Shown piece after piece: positions 41,878 to 50,042 of a stretch of DNA of 64,000 nucleotides. The position numbers were made by a program, and so were the translations under genes. Numbering within the stretch: position 1 is the stretch's first letter; each line of letters opens with the position of its first letter. The stretch covers positions 2,170,001 to 2,234,000 of the forward strand of contig NZ_CP013254.1 of the NCBI RefSeq assembly GCF_001482365.1, read 5' to 3'. The notes beneath the pieces were generated by a model. That model was not told the DNA's origin and made no database searches. It worked only from the letters and a program-made list of their open reading frames with translations. Origin of the DNA: Kocuria flava. GTDB taxonomy: Bacteria > Actinomycetota > Actinomycetes > Actinomycetales > Micrococcaceae.

Positions 41878-42444
41878 ATGAAGAAGCTGATCTCGTGGCT
41901 GGCGGCACTGGTGCTGGCCACGGGCCTGGGACTGGTCGTCCCGGCCGGCGCGAACGCCGCGGCTCCCTACTGCGGCATCCGGTGGGGCTCCGGCCCGAAG
42001 CTCGCGGTGGAGGGCCCGGGCGGGGACACCCACGTCACGAACGTCAGGGCGGGCCGGCACGCGTGCTTCGACCGCCTGGTCGTGGACATGGACGCACCCT
42101 CGGACGGGTACGTCGTGCGCTACGTCGACGAGTACACGGGCGTCGCCGGGGCGCACCCGATCGTCCTGCGCGGGGGCGCGGACCTGTCGGTCGTCGCCTT
42201 CGCCGCGGCCTACGAGGAGGACGGCCACGGCGGGATCCGGGGCACCTACGCGTTCGACGACCCGCAGGAGCTCGTGGACGTCACGGGCTTCCGGACCTTC
42301 CGGCAGGTCGCCTGGGGCGGCAGCTTCGAGGCCCGCACGAGCCTGGGCCTGGGCGTGCGCGCCCGGCTGCCGTTCCGCGCGTTCCTGCTCGACGGCCCGG
42401 GCGAGGGCTCCCGCCTCGTCGTCGACGTCGCCCACCGCTGGTGA
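41878..42444 (+). CDS. Secreted AMIN-like domain protein
   Basis: Exported protein (188 aa): a Sec signal peptide with KK start, hydrophobic core (LAALVLATGLGLVV) and likely cleavage after ANA near residue 26. The mature part matches actinobacterial AMIN-like proteins: YCGIRWGSGPK, VRAGRHACFDRLVVDMD, YVVRYVDEY, LVDVTGFRTFRQVAWGGSFEARTSLGLGVRARLPFR and VVDVAHRW at the end. Two cysteines in the mature part (YCGI, HACF) may form a disulfide. AMIN domains bind peptidoglycan or glycans; the role here is unproven. Confidence 0.88.
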   Translation: MKKLISWLAALVLATGLGLVVPAGANAAAPYCGIRWGSGPKLAVEGPGGDTHVTNVRAGRHACFDRLVVDMDAPSDGYVVRYVDEYTGVAGAHPIVLRGGADLSVVAFAAAYEEDGHGGIRGTYAFDDPQELVDVTGFRTFRQVAWGGSFEARTSLGLGVRARLPFRAFLLDGPGEGSRLVVDVAHRW

Positions 42445-42561
42445 CCCGGGCGGGGACGCGGGCGGACGGTCCGGGACGGCCGGCGGCACGGTCCCGCAGG
42501 GCCCGGCGGACGCCGGGCCCTGCGGCGGCGGGGCGCACGTGACCTGCGGCCCGTTCTCCGG

Positions 42562-42567
42562 TACGCT
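42562..42567 (+). promoter_or_regulatory. -10-like element of rpmE2
   Basis: TACGCT, about 120 bases before the ATG, giving a long leader that includes the hairpin at 42649-42670. Confidence 0.45.
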
Positions 42568-42648
42568 GGAGCGCTGGTGCCCGACGCCCCCGCCCTCCTC
42601 CCCGGACCGCGGGACCGCACGACGACGCGCCACCCACCGAGCGAAGCC

Positions 42649-42670
42649 GTGCCTGGCAAAATCCAGGCAC
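42649..42670 (+). promoter_or_regulatory. Leader hairpin before the L31 gene
   Basis: GTGCCTGG pairs with CCAGGCAC over 8 bp around a CAAAAT loop, six bases before the AAGG ribosome-binding site. Its place suggests translational control. Ribosomal-leader motifs for L31 are known in actinobacteria; whether this one matches was not tested. Confidence 0.5.
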
Positions 42671-42690
42671 CGACAGAAGGTACGAAACCC

Positions 42691-42951
42691 ATGAAGACCG
42701 ACATCCACCCGGACTACCACCCGGTGCTCTTCCGCGACCTCGCCTCCGGCAAGGTCATCCTCACCCGTTCCACCGCCACCTCGGAGAAGACCGAGACCTG
42801 GGAGGACGGCAACGAGTACCCGATCATCGAGGTGGAGATCTCCTCGGAGTCCCACCCGTTCTACACCGGCAAGCAGCGCATCATGGACTCCGCCGGCCGC
42901 GTGGAGCGCTTCAACGCCCGCTTCAAGAACTTCGGCAAGTCGAACGGCTGA
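42691..42951 (+). CDS. rpmE2: Ribosomal protein L31 type B (zinc-free)
   Basis: 50S subunit protein (86 aa). MKTDIHPDYHPVLFRDLASG, SHPFYTGKQR and the C-terminal GRVERFNARF are the L31 type B signatures. All four zinc-binding cysteines of the standard form are missing (the protein has no cysteine), marking the zinc-independent paralogue that in other actinobacteria is induced by zinc starvation via Zur. No clear Zur box was recognised upstream. Followed by a 9-bp hairpin. Confidence 0.96.
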   Translation: MKTDIHPDYHPVLFRDLASGKVILTRSTATSEKTETWEDGNEYPIIEVEISSESHPFYTGKQRIMDSAGRVERFNARFKNFGKSNG

Positions 42952-42972
42952 GCAGCCGCCGCACTCCGTCGA

Positions 42973-42995
42973 GCCCGGACCGGATCGGTCCGGGC
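42973..42995 (+). terminator. rpmE2 terminator
   Basis: GCCCGGACC (42973-42981) pairs with GGTCCGGGC (42987-42995) around GGATC, 21 bases after the stop codon. Confidence 0.75.
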
Positions 42996-43040
42996 CCGAC
43001 GCGTCCCCGGGACCCGTTCCCGGCAGCCCCCCGCCCCGGC

Positions 43041-43081
43041 CCGCCGTGCGGGACCGCCGTTCCCGCGGGGCCGCACGGCGG
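43041..43081. repeat. 11-bp inverted repeat upstream of lplA-like gene
   Basis: CCGCCGTGCGG (43041-43051) and its complement (43071-43081) with a 19-base GC-rich spacer. It lies between the L31 terminator and the -10-like TAGGCT (43100-43105) of the next gene; a second terminator or an operator are both possible. Confidence 0.4.
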
Positions 43082-43099
43082 ACCCGGTCCGGCCGGGCG

Positions 43100-43105
43100 T
43101 AGGCT
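43100..43105 (+). promoter_or_regulatory. -10-like element of the lplA-like gene
   Basis: TAGGCT, 37 bases before the ATG at 43143; an AGGAGGA ribosome-binding site is present. Confidence 0.5.
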
Positions 43106-43142
43106 GGTCCGGGACCCCGGCGGCGGAGCAGGAGGAGCACGG

Positions 43143-44207
43143 ATGGTGCAGCAGCGGCGGCACGGCGAGTACAAGGTCACGGGCGGCAAGCTCGTGGTCG
43201 CGGACCTGTCCGTGGTGGACGGGCGGCTGGCGGAGGTCTCCGTCAACGGCGACTTCTTCCTCGAGCCCGACGAGGCGCTCGAGGACATCAACGCCGCCCT
43301 GACCGGACTGCCCGAGGACGCCGCCCACGCGCAGATCGCGGCGGCGGTGCGCGAGGGGCTGGACCCGTCCGTGGTGCTGCTCGGGTTCTCCCCGGAGGCC
43401 GTCGCCACCGCCGTCCGGCGCGCCCTGGCCCGGGCCACCACGTGGGAGGACCACGAGTGGGAGGTGATCCCGCCGGTGGTGCGCCCCACCCTCGAGAACC
43501 TCGCCCTCGACGAGGTGCTGGCCCGCGAGGTCGGCGCCGGCCGGCGCCGGCCCGCCCTGCGCCTGTGGGACTGGACGGAGCCGTCCGTGGTGATCGGCTC
43601 GTTCCAGTCGCTGCGCAACGAGGTGGATCCGGAGGGCGCCGCCCGCCACGGGATCTCCGTGGTCCGCCGCGTCTCCGGCGGCGGGGCGATGTTCATGGAG
43701 GCGGGCAACTGCATCACCTACTCCCTGTACCTGCCGCAGACGCTCGTGGACGGGCTCAGCTACGCGGACTCCTACCCGTTCCTCGACCGGTGGGTCATGC
43801 AGGCCTTCCAGGAGATGGGCCTCGAGGCGTTCTACGTCCCGCTCAACGACATCGCCACCGAGCACGGCAAGATCGGCGGCGCCGCGCAGAAGCGCTTCGC
43901 CGGCGGCGGGATGGTCCACCACGTGACCATGAGCTACGACATCGACGCCGAGAAGATGACCGAGGTGCTGCGAATCGGCCGCGAGAAGCTCTCCGACAAG
44001 GGCCACCGCTCCGCCCGCAAGCGGGTGGACCCGCTGCGGCGCCAGACCGGAATGGCCCGCGCCGACGTCGTCGCCAAGCTCGTGGAGGTCTTCACCGCCC
44101 GGCACGCGGCCGTGCCCGGTGCGGTGAGCGAGGCCGAGCTGGCCGCGGCCCGGGAGCTGGTGGCCGCCAAGTTCGCCACCCCGGAGTGGACCGCCCGCGT
44201 GCCCTGA
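43143..44207 (+). CDS. Lipoate-protein ligase A family protein, permuted domains
   Basis: LplA/LipB-fold protein (354 aa) attaching or transferring lipoate or a related acyl group. The accessory domain normally found at the C-terminus of LplA (GEYKVTGGKLVVADLSVVDGRLAEVSVNGDFFLEP) is at the N-terminus here (about 8-95). The catalytic domain follows: RPALRLWDWTEPSVVIGSFQS, RRVSGGGAMFMEAGN (about 174-188) and KIGGAAQKR (about 243-251, with the ligase lysine). A short helical tail follows. This order is known in archaea and some actinobacteria. Confidence 0.88.
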   Translation: MVQQRRHGEYKVTGGKLVVADLSVVDGRLAEVSVNGDFFLEPDEALEDINAALTGLPEDAAHAQIAAAVREGLDPSVVLLGFSPEAVATAVRRALARATTWEDHEWEVIPPVVRPTLENLALDEVLAREVGAGRRRPALRLWDWTEPSVVIGSFQSLRNEVDPEGAARHGISVVRRVSGGGAMFMEAGNCITYSLYLPQTLVDGLSYADSYPFLDRWVMQAFQEMGLEAFYVPLNDIATEHGKIGGAAQKRFAGGGMVHHVTMSYDIDAEKMTEVLRIGREKLSDKGHRSARKRVDPLRRQTGMARADVVAKLVEVFTARHAAVPGAVSEAELAAARELVAAKFATPEWTARVP

Positions 44208-44308
44208 GCCCGCTCCCGCCGCGCGGACCCCGGTGAAGCGGCCGCGCGCCGCGCCGCCGCCGCGGTGCCGGGGCCCGCGGGTCCGGGGGCGTTCCCGGGG
44301 CGGCGGGC

Positions 44309-44314
44309 TAGCAT
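44309..44314 (+). promoter_or_regulatory. -10-like element of the LCP gene
   Basis: TAGCAT, about 42 bases before the ATG at 44357; CGGAGG lies just before the start. Confidence 0.45.
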
Positions 44315-44356
44315 GGGCCGTCGCCCGTTGCCCGTGCCGAGACCCGGAGGCCCGCC

Positions 44357-45493
44357 ATGACCGTCCCCGACCCCCGCGACGCGCACCGCTCCCCGGGCGC
44401 CGCGGACCGTGCGCCAGCGGACGGCCCCGCCGGCGCCCCGCCCGGACCCGCCGGCGGCCTCCCCGTGCGACCGGACCGTCCCCGCCCGCACGAGCCGGCC
44501 CCCGCGCCCCGCGGCGGCGGGCTGCGCCGGGCGCTGCTCGTCCTGCTCGCGCTGGTGCTCGTGCTCGCCCTCGCCGCCGGGGCCTTCGCGTGGCTGCTGG
44601 GCCGGACCTTCGACGAGCGGCGGCAGACCACGGACGCCGCCTTCCCCGCGGAGTCGGTGCGCCCGGCCGCCGGCTCGGCCCGGGACCGGGGCACCACCGT
44701 GCTGGTGCTGGGCGCGGACCAGCGCCCGGCGGGCCAGGAGGACCCCGGGGTGACGGGGGAGCGGGCGGACTCGATCATGCTGCTGCACGTGCCCGAGGAG
44801 GGCGGGGAGGTCTTCGTGATGTCCCTGCTGCGCGACACGTGGGTGAGCGTGCCGGGGGTCGGGGAGGCGAAGCTCAACGCGGCCCTGGACGCCGGCGGGC
44901 TGCCGCTGGTGGTGCGCACGGTCGAGGACCTCGTGGGCGTGCGCGTGGACGAGGTCGCGGAGGTCGACTTCGAGGGCTTCGCCGCCCTCACCGACGCCGT
45001 GGGCGGGGTGACCGTGGACGTGCCCCAGGACTTCGTCTCCAACGAGGGGATGGTCTTCGAGCAGGGCCCCGAGCACATGGACGGGCGGCGGGCCCTGGAG
45101 TTCGTGCGCGAGCGCAAGGCCTTCGCCGAGGGCGACTACGCGCGCGTGGTCAACCAGCGCACCTACGTGGCGGCGCTGCTGGACCGGCTGACCAGCCCCG
45201 CGGTGCTGCTCAACCCGCTGCGCCTGCACGCGGTCGTCCACGACTTCTCCCCGTACCTGCTGGTCTCCGAGGGCCTCGACGCCGGGATGCTCGCCGGCCT
45301 CGCCCCGGAGCTCGTGGGCGTCTCCGGGCAGGACGTGCGGATGTTCACCGCCCCCACGCTGGGCATCGGCACGTCCCCCGACGGGCAGTCGGTGGTGCTG
45401 CCGGACCTCGCGGCCACCGCGCGGATCGGGGACGCCGTGGCCGCCGGGGAGCTCGGGGACCTTGTTGCTACGCTGGAGGACGAAGCCCCCTAG
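44357..45493 (+). CDS. LytR-CpsA-Psr (LCP) cell-wall ligase
   Basis: Membrane-bound enzyme (378 aa) that joins teichoic acids, arabinogalactan or capsule to peptidoglycan. A ~55-residue Pro-rich cytoplasmic start precedes one membrane helix (about 58-82). The LCP domain has VLVLGADQRPAG, GERADSIMLLHV, MSLLRDTWVSVPG with the catalytic Arg/Asp region, KLNAALDAGG, YARVVNQR and the acidic pocket LEFVRERKAF. An 84-base gap with GGGAGAG separates it from the glycosyltransferase, with which it probably works in surface-polymer assembly. Confidence 0.92.
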   Translation: MTVPDPRDAHRSPGAADRAPADGPAGAPPGPAGGLPVRPDRPRPHEPAPAPRGGGLRRALLVLLALVLVLALAAGAFAWLLGRTFDERRQTTDAAFPAESVRPAAGSARDRGTTVLVLGADQRPAGQEDPGVTGERADSIMLLHVPEEGGEVFVMSLLRDTWVSVPGVGEAKLNAALDAGGLPLVVRTVEDLVGVRVDEVAEVDFEGFAALTDAVGGVTVDVPQDFVSNEGMVFEQGPEHMDGRRALEFVRERKAFAEGDYARVVNQRTYVAALLDRLTSPAVLLNPLRLHAVVHDFSPYLLVSEGLDAGMLAGLAPELVGVSGQDVRMFTAPTLGIGTSPDGQSVVLPDLAATARIGDAVAAGELGDLVATLEDEAP

Positions 45494-45591
45494 GCCGCCC
45501 GCGCCCCCCCCACGCGGGACCGGCACCTCCTCGACCGCCCGTCCCGGCCCCCGCCCGGGACGGCGCCTCGTGACCCCCCCCAGGGAGAGCC

Positions 45592-47163
45592 ATGCCGCAC
45601 CTGCCCCGGCGGCCCGCCGCCCGCTACGAGGCCCGGCTGGCCCGCGCCCTCGCCGGCCGCACCGACCCCCGCCGCGCGCGGCGCCTGGCCGAGGAGGCCC
45701 TGGACCGGGGCCGGCCCGAGGACGCCGGGCACCTGCTGGCGCTGCTGCCGCCCGGGCTGCCCGGGCTGGCCGGCACGAAGGCCCGCCACGACCGCGAGCT
45801 GGGCCGGCTCACCGAGTCCGTGGTCGGGCTGCGCCGGGCGGTGGCCTCCGGGCGCGCCGGCGCGGCCGAGCGCCGGCAGCTGCACCGGCACGAGGACGAG
45901 CTGCGGCTGCTCTCCGGGCTGCGCCCGGTCCTGCCCGCCGCCGTGGGCCCTCGGCCCGAGCCGGGCACCGTGCTGCACGTGCGGGCCGCGGCCGCACCGG
46001 CCCCGCCGGCGACCTCCGACCGCACCCACGCGGTGCTCGCCGAGGCCGCCGCACAGGGCCGGCGCGTGGTGCGCGCCACCGGGGGGCGGCGCGGGTCCGG
46101 CCCCGAGCTCGCCGACGGCGTGGCCCACCACCGGCTGGGCCCCTCCCGCCCGGCGCCGACCGCCTCCGGGCGGCTCCAGCAGCAGGCGCAGGCCCTGCTC
46201 GACCTGGCCCTGGACGTGCGCCCGGCCGTGCTCCACGCGGAGGGCGGCCACGCGGACGCGCTCGTGGTGCGGGCCGTCGCCGAGGCCCTCGGCCTGCCGT
46301 GGGTGCACCAGCAGATCGGCTGCCCCGCGGCCCGCTGGGCGGCGCGGCGCCCCGCGGCGGCCGCCGGCAGCGAGGTGCACCGGCTGCTGGCCGCCCGGCA
46401 GACCGAGTCCCTGCTCGCCGCCGACCGGGCCCTCGTGGCCGACCGGGCGGCGGCCCGGCGCCTGGAGGAGCTGCGCCCCGGCCCGGCCGTGCGGACCGTG
46501 CCCGTGCCCCTGGACCCGGCGAGCCTGGGGGCCCCGCGCCCGGCGGCCGAGGCCCGCCGGGCGGTGGGGCTGCCCGCGGCCGTCCCGGTCCTGGGCGCCG
46601 TGGCCGGGCCGGGGGAGTCCGACGGGGTCGGGGACCTCCTGCGCGCGGCGGCGCTCGTGGCCGCCGGCGCCCCGCAGCTGCTCGTCGTCGTCCTCGCGGA
46701 CGGACCCGGCGAGCGGGCCCGCCTGGAGGCCCGGGCCGCCGCGCACGGCGTGCTCGACCGGCTGCGCGTGGTCGCGGGGGCCGCACCGGAGCGCCGGCTG
46801 CTGGTGCTGCGGGCCGTCGACGTGCTCGTCGCGCCCCTGCGGGCCCCGGCCACCGGCCCGGAGCCGCCCGGCGTCGCCGAGGCCCTCGCGGCCGGCACCC
46901 CGGTGGTCGCCTCGCGCCTGTCCGCGCTGGCCGAGCTGGTCGCCGACGGGATCACCGGGATGCTCACCCCCGCGGGGGACCCCGCGACCCTGGCCACGGT
47001 GCTGGGGATGCTGCTGGGGTCCCCGGCCGTGCGGCGCTGCCTCGGGGACGAGGCCCGCCGCCGGGCGCTCGCCGAGCGCGGGCCCGCCGCCGTGGCCGCG
47101 GCGCTCACCGCGGCCTGGGACGAGCTCGCCGCCCCGGCCCCCGCCCGCGGGGCGACGGCCTGA
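45592..47163 (+). CDS. GT4-type glycosyltransferase-like protein
   Basis: Protein (523 aa) with a GT-B fold suggested by its C-terminal half: GAVAGPGESDGVGDLLRAAALV, LDRLRVVAG, the donor-site ALAAGTPVVASRLSALAELVADGITGML and PGDPATLA-type spacing, as in GT4 enzymes. The N-terminal half is Arg/Ala-rich with a helical region (30-130) and an acceptor-type PAVLHAEGGHADALVVRAVAEALGLPWVHQQIG. Donor and acceptor are unknown. The stop codon lies in the stem of a hairpin shared with the convergent ABC operon. Confidence 0.8.
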   Translation: MPHLPRRPAARYEARLARALAGRTDPRRARRLAEEALDRGRPEDAGHLLALLPPGLPGLAGTKARHDRELGRLTESVVGLRRAVASGRAGAAERRQLHRHEDELRLLSGLRPVLPAAVGPRPEPGTVLHVRAAAAPAPPATSDRTHAVLAEAAAQGRRVVRATGGRRGSGPELADGVAHHRLGPSRPAPTASGRLQQQAQALLDLALDVRPAVLHAEGGHADALVVRAVAEALGLPWVHQQIGCPAARWAARRPAAAAGSEVHRLLAARQTESLLAADRALVADRAAARRLEELRPGPAVRTVPVPLDPASLGAPRPAAEARRAVGLPAAVPVLGAVAGPGESDGVGDLLRAAALVAAGAPQLLVVVLADGPGERARLEARAAAHGVLDRLRVVAGAAPERRLLVLRAVDVLVAPLRAPATGPEPPGVAEALAAGTPVVASRLSALAELVADGITGMLTPAGDPATLATVLGMLLGSPAVRRCLGDEARRRALAERGPAAVAAALTAAWDELAAPAPARGATA

Positions 47164-47180
47164 GCCCCCGACGGCTCAGG
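47159..47180. terminator. Hairpin whose two arms carry the stop codons of two genes
   Basis: CCTGAGCC (47159-47166) pairs with GGCTCAGG (47173-47180) around a 6-base loop. The left arm contains the glycosyltransferase TGA (47161-47163); the right arm contains the reverse-strand TGA of the ABC ATPase (47178-47176). Confidence 0.65.
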
Positions 47181-47988
47181 AGAGCTCGATCGCGGCGGCC
47201 ACCCGGTCGCGGATCGCGATGAACTCCGGGGCCGACTTCATCTCCGCACCCACGTCCGGGCCCAGGACGGAGGCGAGGTCCACCGGCTCGTCCAGGACCA
47301 CCCGGCCCGGGCGCGGGCTCATCACCAGCACCCGGTCGCCCAGGAACACGGCCTCCTCGACGCTGTGGGTGATGAAGAACACCGTCTGGCGCCGGCGGCG
47401 CTGGATGCGCAGCAGGTCGGCCTGCAGGCGCTCGCGGGTCAGGGCGTCGAGGGCCCCGAACGGCTCGTCCATGAGCACGACCTCGGGCTGGTTGGCCAGC
47501 ACCCGGGCGATCTGGGCCCGCTGCTGCATGCCCCCGGAGAGCTCGTAGGGCTTCGCGTCCCCGAAGCGCTCGAGGCCCACCATCCCCAGCAGCTCCTCGG
47601 CCCGCTCGCGCCGCCGCGGCCGGGACACGCCCCGGAACCGGGGCCCCAGCTCGACGTTGCCGCGCACCGTCAGCCACGGGTAGAGGCTGGGCTGCTGGAA
47701 GACCACCCCGCGGTGGTGGGAGGGCCCGGTGATCGCCTCTTCGCCGTAGCGGGCGGTGCCGGCCGAGGGGCGCAGGAAGCCCGCGAGCACCCGCAGGAGC
47801 GTGGTCTTGCCGCAGCCGGACGGGCCGACCACGCACACGAACTGCCCGCCGGGGATGCGCAGGCTGGTCGGTGCGACCGCGTGGACGACGTCCCCGGCGT
47901 CCGTGACGTAGTGGTGGCCGACCCCGTCGAGGACGAGGTCGCGGGTGCCGGACCGGAGGGCGGCCCCGGGCTCCTCGGCGCGGCTCAT
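47176..47988 (-). CDS. Taurine/sulfonate-type ABC importer ATPase
   Basis: ATP-binding subunit (270 aa) of a TauB/SsuB/NrtD-type importer. Walker A GPSGCGKTTL near 54-63, signature LSGGMQQRAQIARVLANQPEVVLMDEPFGALD (signature plus Walker B) and FFITHSVEEAVFLGDRVLVM with the switch histidine match this subfamily. Its ATG overlaps the stop of the binding-protein gene (ATGA, 47985-47988). Last gene of the permease-binding protein-ATPase operon. Confidence 0.92.
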   Translation of the reverse strand: MSRAEEPGAALRSGTRDLVLDGVGHHYVTDAGDVVHAVAPTSLRIPGGQFVCVVGPSGCGKTTLLRVLAGFLRPSAGTARYGEEAITGPSHHRGVVFQQPSLYPWLTVRGNVELGPRFRGVSRPRRRERAEELLGMVGLERFGDAKPYELSGGMQQRAQIARVLANQPEVVLMDEPFGALDALTRERLQADLLRIQRRRRQTVFFITHSVEEAVFLGDRVLVMSPRPGRVVLDEPVDLASVLGPDVGAEMKSAPEFIAIRDRVAAAIELS

Positions 47989-49046
47989 CGGGCGGCCACC
48001 TCCTCGATCGCCTCGGCGTAGGGCATCTGCCGGTAGGTGGCCGGGGGCGCGGTGCCGTCCGTCTCGCGGGCCTCGACGAGGAAGGCGGCGGTGTCCACCA
48101 GCACGTCCCCGAGGGCCCCGCCGAAGAACTCCGGACCGGCCTGCTCCCGCGCGTCGGGGTAGCGCAGGCCCCGGATCTGCTCCCGGGCGGCGTCGGGGGA
48201 GACGCCCAGCTGCACCGCCACGGACTCCACGGCCCCGGACTCGCCGGCGGCCAGCGCCCGGGCCGCCTCGTCCTGGGCCACGGTCCACATCCGCACGAAG
48301 TCCTCGTTGTCCTCGACGAACCCGGCGGTGGCGGCGGCCATGTCGAAGGTCGGGTGCCCGGCCTCGGCGGTCTCGGCGCTGGTGAGCACGACCGTCCCGG
48401 TGCGGCGCAGCTCCGGGAGGGTCGGGGCCCACACCCACGCGGCGTCGATCTCCCCGCGCTGCCAGGCGGCGGCCATCTTGTCCGGGGAGAGGTTGACCAG
48501 CTCGACCTCGTCCTCGATCCCGGCCTCCCGCAGCGCGGAGAGCGTCGAGTAGTGGGCGGTGGAGCCGAACGGTGTGGCGATCCGCCGGCCGGCGAGCTCG
48601 CGCACCGAGCGCACGTCCGCGTCGCGGACCACCAGGGACTCCGCGGAGCCGATGACGTCGGTCAGCCACAGCACGCGCAGGTCGATGTCCAGCGGCGGGG
48701 AGACCGCCTTGACCGCCGGGCTGGAGCCGATCAGCCCCAGGTCCACGGAGCCGGCGCCGAAGGCCTGGACCACGTCCCCGCCGGAGTCGAACTTCGACCA
48801 CGTGATCTCGGCGTTGGGCATGCAGGCCTCGAGCACGCGCCGGTCCTTGACGACCAGGTCGCCGTTGGGGATCGCCTGCCAGGCGATGCGGGCGGTGGTG
48901 GTGATCGACGGGTCGGGCTCGACGGGGCAGCGCGCCTCCGGCTGCACGGCGTCGGGGTGGACGGTGCGCCCGGACTCGACGCAGCCGGCGGCGAGCACGG
49001 CCACGGCGGCGGCCAGGGCCAGCGCCCGCGTGCGGGATCTCGTCAT
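47985..49046 (-). CDS. Taurine/sulfonate-type substrate-binding lipoprotein
   Basis: Extracytoplasmic binding protein (353 aa) with a lipoprotein signal: basic start, hydrophobic core and lipobox LAAG-Cys22. The ligand-binding fold reads WQAIPNGDLVVKDRRVLE, SKFDSGGDVVQAFGAGSVDLGLIGSSPAVKAV, GRRIATPFGSTAHYSTLSALREAG and WQRGEIDAAWVWAPTLPEL, the TauA pattern. Taurine or another sulfonate or amine is the likely ligand by family, not proven. It lies between permease and ATPase genes, 2 bases from the permease stop. Confidence 0.9.
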   Translation of the reverse strand: MTRSRTRALALAAAVAVLAAGCVESGRTVHPDAVQPEARCPVEPDPSITTTARIAWQAIPNGDLVVKDRRVLEACMPNAEITWSKFDSGGDVVQAFGAGSVDLGLIGSSPAVKAVSPPLDIDLRVLWLTDVIGSAESLVVRDADVRSVRELAGRRIATPFGSTAHYSTLSALREAGIEDEVELVNLSPDKMAAAWQRGEIDAAWVWAPTLPELRRTGTVVLTSAETAEAGHPTFDMAAATAGFVEDNEDFVRMWTVAQDEAARALAAGESGAVESVAVQLGVSPDAAREQIRGLRYPDAREQAGPEFFGGALGDVLVDTAAFLVEARETDGTAPPATYRQMPYAEAIEEVAAR

Positions 49047-49048
49047 GG

Positions 49049-49942
49049 TCAGGCCTTTCCCTGCCACGGGACCAGGACGTGCCCGAGCCGGACGATGAGG
49101 GCGTCCAGGGCCACGGCCACGAGGCCGATCGTGATGATGCAGGCGATGGTGAGGGGCGTGTTGAGCTGGGTGCCGGAGAGGTAGGCCAGCCCGCCGATGC
49201 CGGGGATGCCGTTGTTGAGCTCCGCGGCCACGACCGTGGTCCAGGCGAAGCCGGCGGCCAGCCGCACGCCCGAGAGGATGCTCGGCAGCGAGGAGGGCAG
49301 CACGACCTGGGTCGCCACCTGCATCCGGGACGCGCCCAGGGACAGGGCGGCGTTGGTGCGGTCCGCGGACACGCCCCGCACCCCCTGCACGGTGGCGATG
49401 ACGATCGGGGGGAAGGCGGCGAGGAACAGCAGGACGTTCTTCGAGGCGTCGCCGATGCCCAGCCACACGATGAGCAGGCCGATGTAGCCCAGCGGGGGCA
49501 GCGCCCGCAGGAAGTTCAGGTAGGGCTCGAACGCGACGGACAGCCACCTCGAGGAGCCCATGAGGAAGCCCACGGCCAGGCCGGCGAGGACCGCCGTGCC
49601 GAGGCCGGCGGCGATCCGCTGCAGGGAGGCGACCAGGTGCTCCCACAGGTAGTAGTTCTGCTCCCCGCACACGGTGCGGGACAGTCCCTCGGCCACGGGC
49701 CGGCAGGTGTTGGCCTGCACGAAGGAGTGCAGCACCGCCCCCGGGGACGGCAGGTACAGGGCGGGCACCAGCTGCAGGGCCGTGACCAGCCACCACAGGG
49801 CGAGCACCGCGACCAGGACCGCGGCCTGCAGGACCAGGCGCCGGCCGCGGGAGCGGCGGGCGGCGCGGCGCACGCCCGCGGCCACGGCGGTGCCGTCGCG
49901 GTCGGCCGGGGGCGCCCCCGGGGCGGTGGTCGTGTCCGTCAT
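49049..49942 (-). CDS. Taurine/sulfonate-type ABC importer permease
   Basis: Membrane subunit (297 aa). The BPD-transport signature is TNAALSLGASRMQVATQVVLPSSLPSILSGVRLAAGFAWTTVVAAEL. Six helices fit the family. A loop of about 20 residues with two cysteines (ANTCRPVAEGLSRTVCGEQNYYLWEH) follows the first helix and lies outside the membrane; a disulfide is possible. A ~35-residue Arg-rich N-terminus precedes helix 1. First gene of the operon, with a promoter-like element at 50019-50014. Confidence 0.92.
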   Translation of the reverse strand: MTDTTTAPGAPPADRDGTAVAAGVRRAARRSRGRRLVLQAAVLVAVLALWWLVTALQLVPALYLPSPGAVLHSFVQANTCRPVAEGLSRTVCGEQNYYLWEHLVASLQRIAAGLGTAVLAGLAVGFLMGSSRWLSVAFEPYLNFLRALPPLGYIGLLIVWLGIGDASKNVLLFLAAFPPIVIATVQGVRGVSADRTNAALSLGASRMQVATQVVLPSSLPSILSGVRLAAGFAWTTVVAAELNNGIPGIGGLAYLSGTQLNTPLTIACIITIGLVAVALDALIVRLGHVLVPWQGKA

Positions 49943-49999
49943 CGTCCCTCCGGGGTCGGCGATCGCGCGGGCGCCGGACCCGTTCCCCGGGTGCGGGGG

Positions 50000-50034
50000 C
50001 GGTCGGCCGCCCCAGTCTAGGGGACGGCCGACCG
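50000..50034 (-). promoter_or_regulatory. Promoter -10 inside the loop of an inverted repeat
   Basis: CGGTCGGCCG (50000-50009) pairs with CGGCCGACCG (50025-50034), and inner CCCC/GGGG (50010-50013, 50020-50023) extend the stem, with one unpaired A. The 6-base loop AGTCTA is, on the minus strand, TAGACT, the probable -10 of the ABC importer operon. The repeat also sits 9 bases after the stop of the upstream gene (50043), so it may act as that gene's terminator. Confidence 0.6.
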
Positions 50035-50042
50035 CTGGGCGC

